DNA of 64,000 nucleotides from Streptomyces sp. Je 1-369 (GCF_026810505.1 NZ_CP101750.1:8482515-8546514), one strand, 5' to 3'; counted from the first letter of the stretch, positions 24,840 through 33,292 are shown. Notes: generated by a model from the sequence alone, not told the origin. Numbers and translations: made by a program.

Positions 24840-25789
24840 CGGCCCTGCCGCGCATCGCCCCCATGCTCGCCACCCCGGGGGCGCTGCCGCCCCCGGCCAA
24901 CGAGCACCTGTGGAGCACGGAGACGAAGCACGACGGACAGCGGGCGTTGGTGTACCTGCCCGGCGACGGCACCCTGGTCATCCGCTCCCGCTCGGGCGCG
25001 GACATCACCGCCGCGTACCCCGAACTACGGCGACTGGCAACGGTGTTGAGCGACGCACCGGCCGTACTGGACGGCGAGATCGTCGTACTCGACGAGGCGG
25101 GCCGTTCGAGCTTCGAACGCCTCCAGCCCCGGATGGGCCTCTCCGGCTCCCCGGCGAAGGCGGCCCGTCTCGCCGCCCGGGCCCCCGCGCACCTGATCCT
25201 CTTCGACGTCCTCCACCTGAACGGCCGACTCCTGACCCAACTGCCGTACACCCGGCGCCGCGACACCCTGAAGGAGCTCGTCCAGGCGGGCCCGGACTGG
25301 TCGGTACCGACAGCGGTGACGGGGCACTGCCACCAGGCGCTGGAACTCGCCCGATCGCAGGGCCTGGAGGGGCTCGTACTCAAACGGCTGGACTCCGTGT
25401 ACGAGCCGGGCAGGCGCTCCCCGGTCTGGATCAAGGTCAGGAACGTGCACACCGTGGATGTGGTCGTCGGTGGCTGGATGCCCGGGCAGGGGCGTCTCGG
25501 CGGACTGCCGGGCGCGGTCCTCGTGGGGGAGTACGTGGACGGGGCACTGGTCTACCGGGGGAGCGTGGGCACGGGATGGAACGAACGCGAACGAGCCGAC
25601 CTCGCCCGCCTCTTGCACATCGCCGCCGTCGACGACTGCCCCTTCGCCCCCGCGCCCGCGGCGCCCGGCGCCAGGTGGGTACTGCCGCGCCTGGTCGCCG
25701 AGGTCCGCTACACCACCCGCACGCGGGCCGGTCTCCTGCGTCACCCGGTGTGGCACCGGCTGCGCCCGGACCTGGCGCCCGAGGTGTGA
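24836..25789 (+). CDS. ATP-dependent DNA ligase, LigD-ligase-like
   Basis: A 317-residue ligase consisting of the adenylation and OB-fold domains only. The nucleophile lysine is in motif I TKHDGQRALV, motif III LILFDVLHLNG, motif IV GLEGLVLKRLD, and motif V VWIKVRNVHTVDVVV. The size matches the stand-alone LigC-type enzymes that work with Ku in non-homologous end joining or in stationary-phase base-excision repair. It overlaps the serine hydrolase gene by ATGA, an odd partnership. A Ku gene lies 1.9 kb downstream, separated by two unknown genes, the first on the other strand. Confidence 0.88.
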   Translation: MTALPRIAPMLATPGALPPPANEHLWSTETKHDGQRALVYLPGDGTLVIRSRSGADITAAYPELRRLATVLSDAPAVLDGEIVVLDEAGRSSFERLQPRMGLSGSPAKAARLAARAPAHLILFDVLHLNGRLLTQLPYTRRRDTLKELVQAGPDWSVPTAVTGHCHQALELARSQGLEGLVLKRLDSVYEPGRRSPVWIKVRNVHTVDVVVGGWMPGQGRLGGLPGAVLVGEYVDGALVYRGSVGTGWNERERADLARLLHIAAVDDCPFAPAPAAPGARWVLPRLVAEVRYTTRTRAGLLRHPVWHRLRPDLAPEV

Positions 25790-25824
25790 CGCGCCGGACG
25801 CCGGAGAGCGCCGCGCCCTGTCCC

Positions 25825-26412
25825 TCAGGCTTCGTCGTCTCCGTCGTCGTACTCGTCGAACGCGGCGTTCACACCGGCCGCCTCGTCCGCGCCGGCCAGG
25901 GTCTCGGAGACCATGCGGGTGGCGAAATCGGGATCGTCGGTGATGCGGTTGATGTGCTCCGCGAGCAGGAAGGCCGTGGCTTCCAGGGGGTTCATCTCGG
26001 CCTCGGTCCAGTCCCCGTACTGCTGGCGCCAGAGGTTGGGGCTCAGGCCGGTGCCCGCGGCGATGACCAGACCGGCCATGGTGGGGATCGCCTCGGACGG
26101 GATGCTCTTGGGCATCATGCGCATCGTCGCCACGAGCGTGGGCACCACGTACTCGATGACGTCCTTGCCGTGGTCCTCATGCGCCTTCCGCAGCCACGAC
26201 ATGAACATATAGATGAGCGTGCACGCACCGTTCAGCAGGTCGTCGGCCCCTCTCGGCCCCAGCGACGCCGCGAACTGCCGGACCATCTCCTGCTGTTCGG
26301 GGTCGACCTCGGTCTTGCCGGCGTGGATGGTCTTGAGCCGTGAGTCGATCATCATGAGCGCCGTGCCCACATCGCCGACGGGAGCGTGCTCGGGGTCGCA
26401 GGGCGATGACAC
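25825..26412 (-). CDS. Unknown 195-residue acidic protein
   Basis: Not recognised. GTG 26412 has a strong GGAGG 6 bases upstream. The protein is all-alpha by pattern and acidic, with an Asp/Glu tail (FDEYDDGDDEA). Distinct pieces are LLNGACTLIYMFMSWLRKAH, VVPTLVATMRMMPKSIPSEA and LWRQQYGDWTEAEMNPLEA. No membrane helix is long enough to be certain. It converges on the ligase gene (35 bases between stops) and diverges from the coiled-coil protein gene. Confidence 0.72.
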   Translation of the reverse strand: MSSPCDPEHAPVGDVGTALMMIDSRLKTIHAGKTEVDPEQQEMVRQFAASLGPRGADDLLNGACTLIYMFMSWLRKAHEDHGKDVIEYVVPTLVATMRMMPKSIPSEAIPTMAGLVIAAGTGLSPNLWRQQYGDWTEAEMNPLEATAFLLAEHINRITDDPDFATRMVSETLAGADEAAGVNAAFDEYDDGDDEA

Positions 26413-26521
26413 AGGATTCCTCCTCGAGTCGCCACGGAGGGCAACAGGCCGTGTCCGTACAGTAGTCGGCCCGTGGGGTGAAGGTCTGCCACATGGTCAC
26501 TCCGGCTCCGGAGGGAGTCGT

Positions 26522-26542
26522 CACGCACGCCCGACGTGCGTG
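26522..26542. promoter_or_regulatory. Inverted repeat in divergent intergenic region
   Basis: CACGCACG and CGTGCGTG (perfect 8-base arms, 5-base spacer) lie 30 bases before the ATG at 26572 and about 110 bases from the divergent start at 26412. Possible operator or leader hairpin; no further support. Confidence 0.35.
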
Positions 26543-26571
26543 GTGGCCGTGTCCGGGGGACTCTGTAGCTG

Positions 26572-27543
26572 ATGCGGAGCAAAGGTGGTCGGGACAGTGG
26601 CGAGGAACGTGACGTAGAGAGTCTTCTGGACGAGCTCTACGCCACGGCGCCGCCCCGGTTCGTCTCCCGCCGCGAGGAGCTGGCCGCGCGGGCCAGGACG
26701 GACGGGCGCGCGGAGGACGCCCGGCGGATCCGTGCCGCCCGCCGCCCCACTCTCGCGGCCTGGGCGGCGAACCTGCTGCTGCACTCGCAGCCCGCGGAGA
26801 GCCGCCGCTTCCTGGAGCTCGGGCGGGAACTGCGCGAGGCGTACCGGAGCCTGGACGCCGCAGAGATCAAGGAACTGTCCAAGCAGCGCACCAGCGTCGT
26901 CTCCGCCCTCTCCCGGCAGGCCGCCACGCTCGCCCGTGACGCCGGCCACCGCCTTTCGGACGCGGCACAGCAGGACGTCGCGTCCACCCTGCGCGCGGTA
27001 CTCGCGGACGAGGACGCGGCGGACCAGTGGTCGACCGGCCGCCTGGAGAGCACGCTCACCCCGCCCGCGGACTTCCCGTCCGCGTCCGGTCGGCACTCGG
27101 CGCCCACGGCGCGCACGGCGGCCCCCGCGGCGAAACGAGCGCCTCGGGAGCGCCCGGCGCCCCAGAAGGAACGCAAGGACGAACTCGCCGAGCGCCGCCG
27201 CCAGAAGCAGGAGAAGCAGGCCCGAGAGGGCCGCGAGGCGGCCGAAGCGGCGGACCAACGGCTCGGAGAGCGACGCCGGGAACAAGAGGCAGCCGACGCC
27301 GCGCTCCAACAGGCCCGCGACCGGCACGACCAGGCCCGTCAGCAGGTGTCCGACGCGGAGGACGAGCTGCGGAGGGCTCGCGAGCGGCTTCAGCGGATCC
27401 AGGGGGAGGAGAAGGACGCCGAGCGGGAGCGGAAGGAGGCCGAGGAGCGGCGCCGGACGGCGGCGGACGCGACGGTGGAGGCCGAACAAGCGGCGCAAGA
27501 GGCCGCGGAGGAGTCGGAGCGTCTCCGCGAAGAACTCGATTAG
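26572..27543 (+). CDS. Unknown coiled-coil protein
   Basis: A 323-residue soluble protein. Residues 15-150 are a conserved-looking helical domain ([20 protein letters not shown], then [14 protein letters not shown] and [18 protein letters not shown]). Residues 195-320 are a long charged coiled coil very rich in Arg, Glu, Ala and Gln. The N-terminal region resembles proteins often found beside Ku or end-joining genes in actinomycetes, but I cannot name a family. It lies on the same strand as Ku with 173 bases between. No signal or membrane segment. Confidence 0.72.
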   Translation: MRSKGGRDSGEERDVESLLDELYATAPPRFVSRREELAARARTDGRAEDARRIRAARRPTLAAWAANLLLHSQPAESRRFLELGRELREAYRSLDAAEIKELSKQRTSVVSALSRQAATLARDAGHRLSDAAQQDVASTLRAVLADEDAADQWSTGRLESTLTPPADFPSASGRHSAPTARTAAPAAKRAPRERPAPQKERKDELAERRRQKQEKQAREGREAAEAADQRLGERRREQEAADAALQQARDRHDQARQQVSDAEDELRRARERLQRIQGEEKDAERERKEAEERRRTAADATVEAEQAAQEAAEESERLREELD

Positions 27544-27642
27544 CGCCGTCCGTCCCTGTTCCAGTGGTTCCCGGCCGTCCCCGTGAGGTCTCCGCCGCTC
27601 GGCCGCTCCCAGCGGGCGCCGTGCGGCCCGCGATGCCAGCGT

Positions 27643-27692
27643 GGTCAGCAGGGATCAGTAGAAACCAGCAGGAACCAGTAGGAACCACTAGG
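27643..27692 (+). repeat. Five tandem 10-bp repeats in front of ku
   Basis: Five adjoining decamers, roughly RAYCAGYAGG: GGTCAGCAGG, GATCAGTAGA, AACCAGCAGG, AACCAGTAGG, AACCACTAGG. The period is exactly 10, close to one DNA turn, and the array ends 24 bases before the ku ATG. It is not in frame with any likely gene. It may be a polymorphic repeat, or a phased protein-binding array. Confidence 0.7.
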
Positions 27693-27716
27693 GCATGGCG
27701 ACGGGAGTGGGCGTAC

Positions 27717-28673
27717 ATGGCACGTGCGATCTGGACCGGCGTGATCACCTTCGGGCTGGTCAGCGTGCCGGTGGGCCTGTACACCGCCGTCGAGAACCAC
27801 ACCGTCCACTTCCACCAGCTTCAGCGCGGCACGTCCGACCGGATCCGCAACCGGCGCGTCAACGAACGCACCGGCAAGGAAGTGCGGACCGAGGACATCG
27901 TCAAGGGGTACGAGGCGACCGAGGGCGAGTACGTCGTCATCGAGCCCGATGAGCTGGACGAGGTCGCCCCCGGGCGTTCCCGGACCATCGACATCAGCGA
28001 CTTCGTCGACCTGGACGCGATCGATCCGGTCTACTTCGACCGCACGTATTACATCGCCCCCCGCGGTAAGGACCACACCAAGGTGTACGGGCTGCTCAGA
28101 GAGGCGCTCGCGGAGGTCGGCAAGGCGGGCATCGCTACGTTCGTGATGCGCGGCAAGCAGTATCTGACCGCGCTGCGGGCCGACGAGAAGGTGCTCGTGC
28201 TCCAGACCCTGCACTGGGCGGACGAGGTCCGCGACCCGGGCCAGGAACTCCCCGAGATTCCCTCGGCCCGTGCCGCCAAGGGCAAGGAGCGGGACATGGC
28301 GATCCAGCTGATCGACGCCCTGGACGCGCCGTGGGAGCCGACCAAGTACCACGACACCTATCAGGAGAAGGTGCGGGAGCTGGTGCGTGCGAAGGCGGAG
28401 GGACAGGAGATCACGGCCGCCGACGAGGCACCCGAGGCCACCAAGGTCGTCGACCTGATGGAAGTACTCCAGGGCAGCCTCGACCGTGCCCGGGGCGGCA
28501 AGAGCGGGCTGAAGGAGCCGAGCAGGACCGAGCTGAAGGAGTTGAGCAAGGCCGAGCTCTACCAGCGCGCCACGGACCAGAACATCGAGGGCCGCTCCAA
28601 GATGAGCAGGGACGACCTCATCGACGCGCTGACCCGCGCGGGACGCCGCGGCGGCAAGAAGAGCGCGGCCTGA
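27717..28673 (+). CDS. ku: Ku protein (non-homologous end joining) with C-terminal SAP-like domain
   Basis: A 318-residue Ku homodimer subunit that rings DNA ends and recruits a ligase. The start [20 protein letters not shown] is the classic bacterial Ku opening, followed by [17 protein letters not shown] and the bridge region [16 protein letters not shown]. After the core (residue 260) is a segment [13 protein letters not shown] through [11 protein letters not shown] that looks like a SAP/Rho-N DNA-binding motif, then a Gly/Lys/Arg tail. ATG 27717 is chosen by homology. Upstream are five 10-bp repeats. The LigC-type ligase is 1.9 kb away. Confidence 0.93.
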   Translation: MARAIWTGVITFGLVSVPVGLYTAVENHTVHFHQLQRGTSDRIRNRRVNERTGKEVRTEDIVKGYEATEGEYVVIEPDELDEVAPGRSRTIDISDFVDLDAIDPVYFDRTYYIAPRGKDHTKVYGLLREALAEVGKAGIATFVMRGKQYLTALRADEKVLVLQTLHWADEVRDPGQELPEIPSARAAKGKERDMAIQLIDALDAPWEPTKYHDTYQEKVRELVRAKAEGQEITAADEAPEATKVVDLMEVLQGSLDRARGGKSGLKEPSRTELKELSKAELYQRATDQNIEGRSKMSRDDLIDALTRAGRRGGKKSAA

Positions 28674-28707
28674 CCACGAGGTGACCGGGTGTCGGCACCG
28701 GCCGCGT

Positions 28708-28943
28708 TCACCTGTGTGCGGCCAGCACCGCCACCAGGCCCTCTCGCAGGTCCTCGGTACCCCAGGGGCGCGGCGACTTCTCGATGTCGTGGGGATACAT
28801 GGTGATGGCTGACGGGACGTCTCGGCGAACTTGTCGAGGATCCAGGCGAGAAGCCCGACCGGTGAGTCGACGAGCGCGTAGCCGATGGTCTGCGGCCGGG
28901 TGGCCTGCTGCTTCGCGTACGCCGCGCGGTGGTGCCAGAAGCG
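28708..28943 (-). pseudogene. Relic of an epoxide hydrolase (alpha/beta-hydrolase, EHN type)
   Basis: Two fragments in different frames match an epoxide hydrolase C-terminal half. Bases 28943 down to about 28815 encode AKQQATRPQTIGYALVDSPV and GLLAWILDKFAET. After a frameshift near 28815-28830, the next frame encodes AITMYPHDIEKSPRPW and then jumps directly to EDLREGLVAVLAAHR, which looks like the family's last residues, so an internal stretch including the catalytic-His region appears deleted. Intact relatives have roughly 380 residues. No start codon or 5' half is detectable. Confidence 0.55.
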
Positions 28944-29060
28944 AGAACGTGCGCCGGGAACCTGCCGCCCAGGGCTCCCGGAGGCCGAGACGGTCCATGG
29001 CGCCGCGCCCGGTCCGCGCCGGTGGGATCAGGGTGTGCCGCTCGCCGACCTCGTCGACGT

Positions 29061-29150
29061 GTGATCAACGCCGATGCGATCAGCATCGTCGCGGGCGAAC
29101 GGGACGGAAAGCTGGCCTTGTGCGCGTCACCGACCTGCCGGGTCCGGCGG
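29061..29150 (+). pseudogene. Possible relic of a CGNR zinc-finger regulator
   Basis: A short open stretch encodes NADAISIVAGERDGKLALCA then SPTCRV, which resembles the part of CGNR-type regulators just before and including the first zinc-binding cysteines. The remaining zinc-finger sequence does not follow in any frame. A fragment this short makes the identification tentative. Confidence 0.35.
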
Positions 29151-29216
29151 CGCCAACGTCAGCCCCAAGTGATCGTCACCTCGGCGTACCCCCTGTGACC
29201 GGGTGGACGTTGTACC

Positions 29217-29340
29217 CTGCGGCGCTCCGCAGTACTCGCGCTGATCGCCGCGATGGGCGTCACCGTCCCGGCCGCCTGCGGCGGCGGCACGTCACCCGAC
29301 GCCGCGGACCGGGCGGCGGCGGCCCCGCCGTTCAGTGGGC
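29217..29340 (+). pseudogene. Possible relic of a lipoprotein N terminus
   Basis: The frame through 29217-29340 encodes LRRSAVLALIAAMGVTVPAA followed by CGGG, i.e. a signal peptide with a lipobox Cys at 29277-29279, then a short Ser/Asp/Ala-rich linker. It runs straight into the 3' end of the opposite-strand hemC gene and has no continuation, so it appears cut off. No ribosome-binding site is evident. Confidence 0.35.
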
Positions 29341-30267
29341 GATGCCGTCGATCAGCTCGCGCGCTCCCTGCCGGAGCAGTGCCACGGCGACGGACGTGCC
29401 GAGCGTCGCGGGGTCGAGGGGGCCCGCCCACTCGTGGGCGTTGAGCACCGTCTTGCCGTCGGGCGTGAACACGCAGGCGCGCAGCGACAGGTCGCCGCCA
29501 CGCTCCGAACGGGCGTACCCGGCGATCGGCGAATTGCAGTGCCCCTGAAGGACGTGCAGGAACATGCGCTCCGCGGTCGCCTCGCGCCAGGCCTCCTTGT
29601 CGCCCAGGTCCGACACGGCGTCGATGGTCGCGGTGTCGTCCTCGCGGCACTGCAGGGCGAGGATGCCCGCACCGATCGGCGGGCACATCGTCTCCACCGA
29701 CAGGATCTCGCTCGCGAGGTCGGGGCGGCCGATGCGGTCCAGGCCCGACTGGGCGAGCAGCAGCGCGTCGGCGTCACCTGCCGCGAGCTTCGCCAGTCGC
29801 CGGCCGGCGTTCCCACGCATCGGAACGCACTCCAACTCCGGGTGCGAGGCGGCGAGTTGTGCCACGCGGCGCACCGACGACGTGCCGATGCGGGTCCCTG
29901 CGGGCAGCTCGTCGAGCGTGAGCCCGTCCGGGTGGATGAGGGCGTCCCTGATGTCGTCCCGCTTGAGGAAGGCGGCGAACGTGGTGCCCGCGGGGAGCGG
30001 CCGGTCCGCGGGTACGTCCTTGACGCAGTGCACCGCGAGATCCGCCTCACCGGCGAGCAGCGCCGCGTCGACCTCCTTGGTGAACGCTCCCTTGCCGCCG
30101 AGCGCCGCGAGATCGCCCATCCAGCGGTCCCCCGAGGTGGTGACCGGCACGACCTCGGTACGGATGCCGGGGTGCAGTGCGGCGAGTTCGGTGCGGACAC
30201 GCTCCACCTGGGCGAGGGCCATGGGGGAGGAGCGGGAGACGATGCGGATGAGCTCAGGAACGGACAT
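29332..30267 (-). CDS. hemC: Hydroxymethylbilane synthase (porphobilinogen deaminase), stand-alone copy
   Basis: A 311-residue enzyme that joins four porphobilinogens into hydroxymethylbilane for tetrapyrroles. Family motifs are all present: [62 protein letters not shown] and the cofactor cysteine in [13 protein letters not shown]. The cysteine loop (GHCNSP) and AVHC differ from the usual GGC-x-P and AVHS forms, so this looks like a divergent paralogue rather than the housekeeping gene, which in Streptomyces normally sits with hemA, hemB and hemD. No other haem gene is near. Start ATG 30267 by homology. Confidence 0.9.
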   Translation of the reverse strand: MSVPELIRIVSRSSPMALAQVERVRTELAALHPGIRTEVVPVTTSGDRWMGDLAALGGKGAFTKEVDAALLAGEADLAVHCVKDVPADRPLPAGTTFAAFLKRDDIRDALIHPDGLTLDELPAGTRIGTSSVRRVAQLAASHPELECVPMRGNAGRRLAKLAAGDADALLLAQSGLDRIGRPDLASEILSVETMCPPIGAGILALQCREDDTATIDAVSDLGDKEAWREATAERMFLHVLQGHCNSPIAGYARSERGGDLSLRACVFTPDGKTVLNAHEWAGPLDPATLGTSVAVALLRQGARELIDGIAH

Positions 30268-30530
30268 GTCGTCCACGATAAGGGCTCCGGAGGGGTGCCT
30301 CGGACACACGTCCAACTGATCAAAGGCTCGTAGACCTGGGCGAGTTGGCCCGGCAGGCACGGGGTGAGCGGCTGCCCGGCGCGTCGAGGTCGGCGTTTCG
30401 TTCGTGGCCCGCGGGCGGGCCCCGCGGCGGCTCGGGGCGGTCTCCCGGCGTGCGCGAGCCCGGGCCGCCTCATAGCGTGAGGTGCACGCAGCCGCGGCCC
30501 CGGCGCCGCATCCGCCCCCTGGGAGGCCTC

Positions 30531-31004
30531 ATGACCAGCCCCGCCGCGCCGGAGCGCGAGACGGAGATCGTCCTCGAACCGATGCGGGCCACCCATCTGG
30601 CCGACGTACTCGCGCTGGGCCGCCGCGTCTACGACACGTCGGTGAAGCCGTACACCTCCTGGTCCCTCTCCGCCATCGCCCGGCACGCGGACGGTGAGGC
30701 GTCCGCCTGCTGGGTCGCGCTCGCCGGGGACCACCTCGCCGGATACGTGCTCGGCTCGATGGGCTTCGACCAGCGCACCGACTGGGGCAACCTGGAGTGG
30801 ATCGCGAGCGCCCCCGAGTACCAGGGGCAGGGCATCGCGAGCCGTCTCGTGAAGGCCTGCTGCACGACGCTCACGGAGGCGGGCGCGAGCGCCGTCGTCA
30901 CCGACGTCGAGTCCCGCAACACGGCGTCGGCGGCGCTGATGCGCAGCAACGGCTTCGAGGCGAGCGTGTCGGTGACGTTGTTCGTACGGGAGACATCGCG
31001 GTAA
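30531..31004 (+). CDS. GNAT family N-acetyltransferase
   Basis: A 157-residue acetyltransferase. The acetyl-CoA loop is in EYQGQGIASRLVKAC, preceded by strand NLEWIASAPE and followed by TDVESRNTASAALMRSNGFE, the standard GNAT C-terminal pattern. ATG 30531 follows GGGAGG by 4 bases, so the in-frame extension to 30345 is excluded. The acceptor substrate is unknown. It converges on the peptidoglycan-binding protein gene, with a shared hairpin between. Confidence 0.85.
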   Translation: MTSPAAPERETEIVLEPMRATHLADVLALGRRVYDTSVKPYTSWSLSAIARHADGEASACWVALAGDHLAGYVLGSMGFDQRTDWGNLEWIASAPEYQGQGIASRLVKACCTTLTEAGASAVVTDVESRNTASAALMRSNGFEASVSVTLFVRETSR

Positions 31005-31040
31005 CCGCCACCATCCCCCGTCTTCTCCCCGCCAGCCCGA

Positions 31041-31076
31041 GTGCGGCGGCGTATCGCCCAGGACACCCCGCCGCAC
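31041..31076. terminator. Hairpin between convergent genes
   Basis: Perfect 9-base arms GTGCGGCGG / CCGCCGCAC with an 18-base loop lie between the GNAT stop (31004) and the convergent stop at 31090. Probably a two-way terminator; there is no T tract, as is common in Streptomyces. Confidence 0.45.
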
Positions 31077-31089
31077 CCTCAAGTCCCGG

Positions 31090-31521
31090 TCAGCAGTTCG
31101 CGTTGAACTGCCAGAACGCGGCCCTGGTCTTCGTGCCGGCGTCCCCGTCGACGACGAGGCCGTAGCCGAAGCCGTTCAGGTACTTCTGCAGACCCCGGAT
31201 CGTGTCGGGCCCGACGATCCCGTCGGCGCTGACGCGGAACATGCGCTGCGCCGCCTTCCAGCTGTCGGAGCCCAGCTTCCCGTCGATCGTGCCGGGGTTG
31301 AACCCCTTCTTCTTCAGCCAGCACTGCCAGTTCTTCGCCCGCGCCGTGTTCAGACCGAGGTTGTTGACCGCCTGCGGCGTGACGGCCTTGGTGCTCACCG
31401 CCGGCTTCGCGTCGGACGCGGGTGCGGCGAAGCTCGCGCTCGCCCCCGCAAGGCTGCCGGCGGCTATCGCGGCGACGGCACTGACGCTCACGAGCGTCCT
31501 CGCCATGATGCTGTTACGCAT
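31090..31521 (-). CDS. Secreted peptidoglycan-binding-domain protein
   Basis: A 143-residue exported protein. The signal peptide (MRNSIMARTLVSVSAVAAIA) cleaves near ASFAAPA. The mature part is a single peptidoglycan-binding type 1 domain: NWQCWLKKKGFNPGTIDGKL, SADGIVGPDTIRGLQKYLNG, DGDAGTKTRAAFWQF. Two cysteines, one at each end (NWQCW and the last residue), may form a disulfide. There is no catalytic domain, so it probably binds wall or inhibits or guides other enzymes. ATG 31521 has GGGGGA upstream. Two TCAAC-GTTGA repeats lie about 120-165 bases upstream of the start. Confidence 0.85.
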   Translation of the reverse strand: MRNSIMARTLVSVSAVAAIAAGSLAGASASFAAPASDAKPAVSTKAVTPQAVNNLGLNTARAKNWQCWLKKKGFNPGTIDGKLGSDSWKAAQRMFRVSADGIVGPDTIRGLQKYLNGFGYGLVVDGDAGTKTRAAFWQFNANC

Positions 31522-31643
31522 GTGTTCCCCCTTCGGATGACACTCTGTTGATGTGCTGTGCGTGGAAGCGGGCTCTGAGGGTCCTGGTCGACCCGCCCGC
31601 CTCAGTGCACGTCAGAAGCTACGGGGCGGCGCAACGGCTTTCG

Positions 31644-31685
31644 TCAACCCGTGAGTTGATGTCGCTCAACCTGGAGTTGATGTCG
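31644..31685 (-). promoter_or_regulatory. Two copies of an inverted repeat upstream of the peptidoglycan-binding protein gene
   Basis: TCAAC-N6-GTTGA (31644-31659) and TCAAC-N5-GTTGA (31666-31680) are spaced about two helical turns apart and share the 12-base direct repeat GAGTTGATGTCG (31653-31664 and 31674-31685). They lie between the two minus-strand genes at 31090-31521 and 31753-33288. This is a candidate tandem operator. Confidence 0.5.
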
Positions 31686-31752
31686 GTCTCCATCAGCCGC
31701 GGTAGCGGAAAAGGGATGTACAACTTGCGCGGTATCCAGGATGCCTCCGGCG

Positions 31753-33288
31753 TCACTCGCCGTTACGTCCTCCGGGCTCCAGCGGCGGCGCCTGCACCCC
31801 GCAGCACGTCCTGCACTGCGGCTCGCCGCCGTGTTCGCCGCCTTCGCCGTCCCAGGCCGCCGTCCGGCCCGGCCGGACGAACACCGCGGCCGCGGCCGCC
31901 GCGAGGACGAACAGCGCGGCGCACCCCACCGCCGCTTTGCCGAAGGACGCGTTCAGCACGTCCGGATCCGCGTACGCCGTGCCCGACAGGCCGACCGCGA
32001 GCGGCAGACCCGCGACGACGAGCAGCTGTGCGATGCGCGCCGCCGTGTTGTTGACGCCGCTGGCGAGCCCCGCGCGGCTCGCGTCGACGGAGGCCAGCAC
32101 GGTCGCCGTGAGCGGGGCCACGAAGAGACTCATGCCGAGACCGAGGACGACCACCGCGGGCAGTACTCCGGTGACGTACTCCGCGCCGGGCCGTACCCGC
32201 AGCATCAGCAGCACCCCCGCGGCCGCCACCAGCGGCCCCGCGACGAGCGGCAGCCGCGGGCCGAGGCGCCGTGCGAGGTCGCCCGCGGACGCGGACAGGA
32301 GCAGCATCAGGACAGTGATCGGCAGCGTCGCCGTGCCCGCCCGCAGCGCGTCGTAGCCGAGCGTCGTCTGCAACTGGACCGGCAGCATGAACAGGATGCC
32401 GCCGATGGCCGCGTACAGGCAGAGCGTCATCACGTTGGCCGCGGTGAACAGGCGCGAGCGGAACAGTTCGAGGGGCAGCATCGGGTTCCGCCTGCGGTGT
32501 TCGACCAGCACGAAGCCCGCACCGGCCGCGAGGCCAAGCACTCCCGGCAGGATCACCCCGGCCGCCGACGTGTCCCCGGACGCGCCGATCAGCGCGAAGC
32601 TGACGCCCGCGAGGAACAGCGCGGCGAGGCACGCGCCGGGCACGTCGAACGGCTGCCGCGCCGCCGTCTCGTCGCGGCTCTCCGGCACGTGCCGCACCGC
32701 GAACAGGACCAGCGCGGCCAGCGGCACGTTGATCAGGAAGATCCACCGCCAGCCGGGCCCGTCGATGAGCCAGCCCCCCAGGAACGGCCCGACCGCCCCG
32801 GCCACCCCGCCGAGCCCCGACCACGCCCCGACCGCGCGGGCCTGGTCGTCCGGGCGGTACGAAGCGCGGACCAGCGCCAGCGAACCGGGCGTCAGCAACG
32901 CCCCGCCGACGCCCTGGAGAGCGCGGGCCGCGATGAGCGTCCCGGCGTCCTGCGCGAGCCCGCACAGCGCGGACGCCGCCGCGAACCACACCACGCCGAT
33001 GACGAGCGTGCGCCGCCGCCCGATGCGGTCGCCGAGCGCCCCGCCGAGGAGCAGCAGCGCGGAGAGCGTGAGCATGTAGGCGTTGACGACCCACTGCAGG
33101 GCCGAGAGGGACGCGTCGAGGTCCTTGCCGAGCGTCGGCAGGGCGACGTTGACGACCGTGCCGTCGAGCAGCGCCATGCCCGACGCGAGCACCGCGCACA
33201 GCAGCACCCAGCGGCCGCGGGCCGAGGCGAGGGCGACCCCGCCCTCGGCCTGCTCCGTGCCAGGGCCAGAACCCATCGCGTCGGCCAC
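31753..33288 (-). CDS. MFS drug-efflux-type transporter (DHA2), second gene of pair
   Basis: A 511-residue membrane protein with about 14 hydrophobic segments. Motif A-like loop GGALGDRIGRRRTLV, motif C region GPFLGGWLIDGPGWRWIFLI and LDGTVVNVALPTL mark the EmrB/QacA family of proton-driven exporters. GTG 33288 is 4 bases after the stop of the other MFS gene, so both are co-translated. The C-terminal tail is unusual for the family: Gly/Glu-rich with CRTCCG, three cysteines in six residues. The substrate is unknown. Confidence 0.85.
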   Translation of the reverse strand: MADAMGSGPGTEQAEGGVALASARGRWVLLCAVLASGMALLDGTVVNVALPTLGKDLDASLSALQWVVNAYMLTLSALLLLGGALGDRIGRRRTLVIGVVWFAAASALCGLAQDAGTLIAARALQGVGGALLTPGSLALVRASYRPDDQARAVGAWSGLGGVAGAVGPFLGGWLIDGPGWRWIFLINVPLAALVLFAVRHVPESRDETAARQPFDVPGACLAALFLAGVSFALIGASGDTSAAGVILPGVLGLAAGAGFVLVEHRRRNPMLPLELFRSRLFTAANVMTLCLYAAIGGILFMLPVQLQTTLGYDALRAGTATLPITVLMLLLSASAGDLARRLGPRLPLVAGPLVAAAGVLLMLRVRPGAEYVTGVLPAVVVLGLGMSLFVAPLTATVLASVDASRAGLASGVNNTAARIAQLLVVAGLPLAVGLSGTAYADPDVLNASFGKAAVGCAALFVLAAAAAAVFVRPGRTAAWDGEGGEHGGEPQCRTCCGVQAPPLEPGGRNGE

Positions 33289-33292
33289 CGCC

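Noticed and set aside
27643..27692. Replication-origin-like iterons
   Set aside because: There are no replication-protein genes nearby, and units of 10 bases in a promoter position fit a regulatory or slippage repeat better.
28559..29086. A 175-codon minus-strand frame over the relic region
   Set aside because: It overlaps the end of ku and gives Arg/Pro-rich translation; the epoxide-hydrolase similarity lies in the other two frames.
30268..30530. Extra small gene upstream of the GNAT gene
   Set aside because: The in-frame extension is Arg/Gly/Pro-rich with no start signal. The GGGAGG site places the start at 30531.
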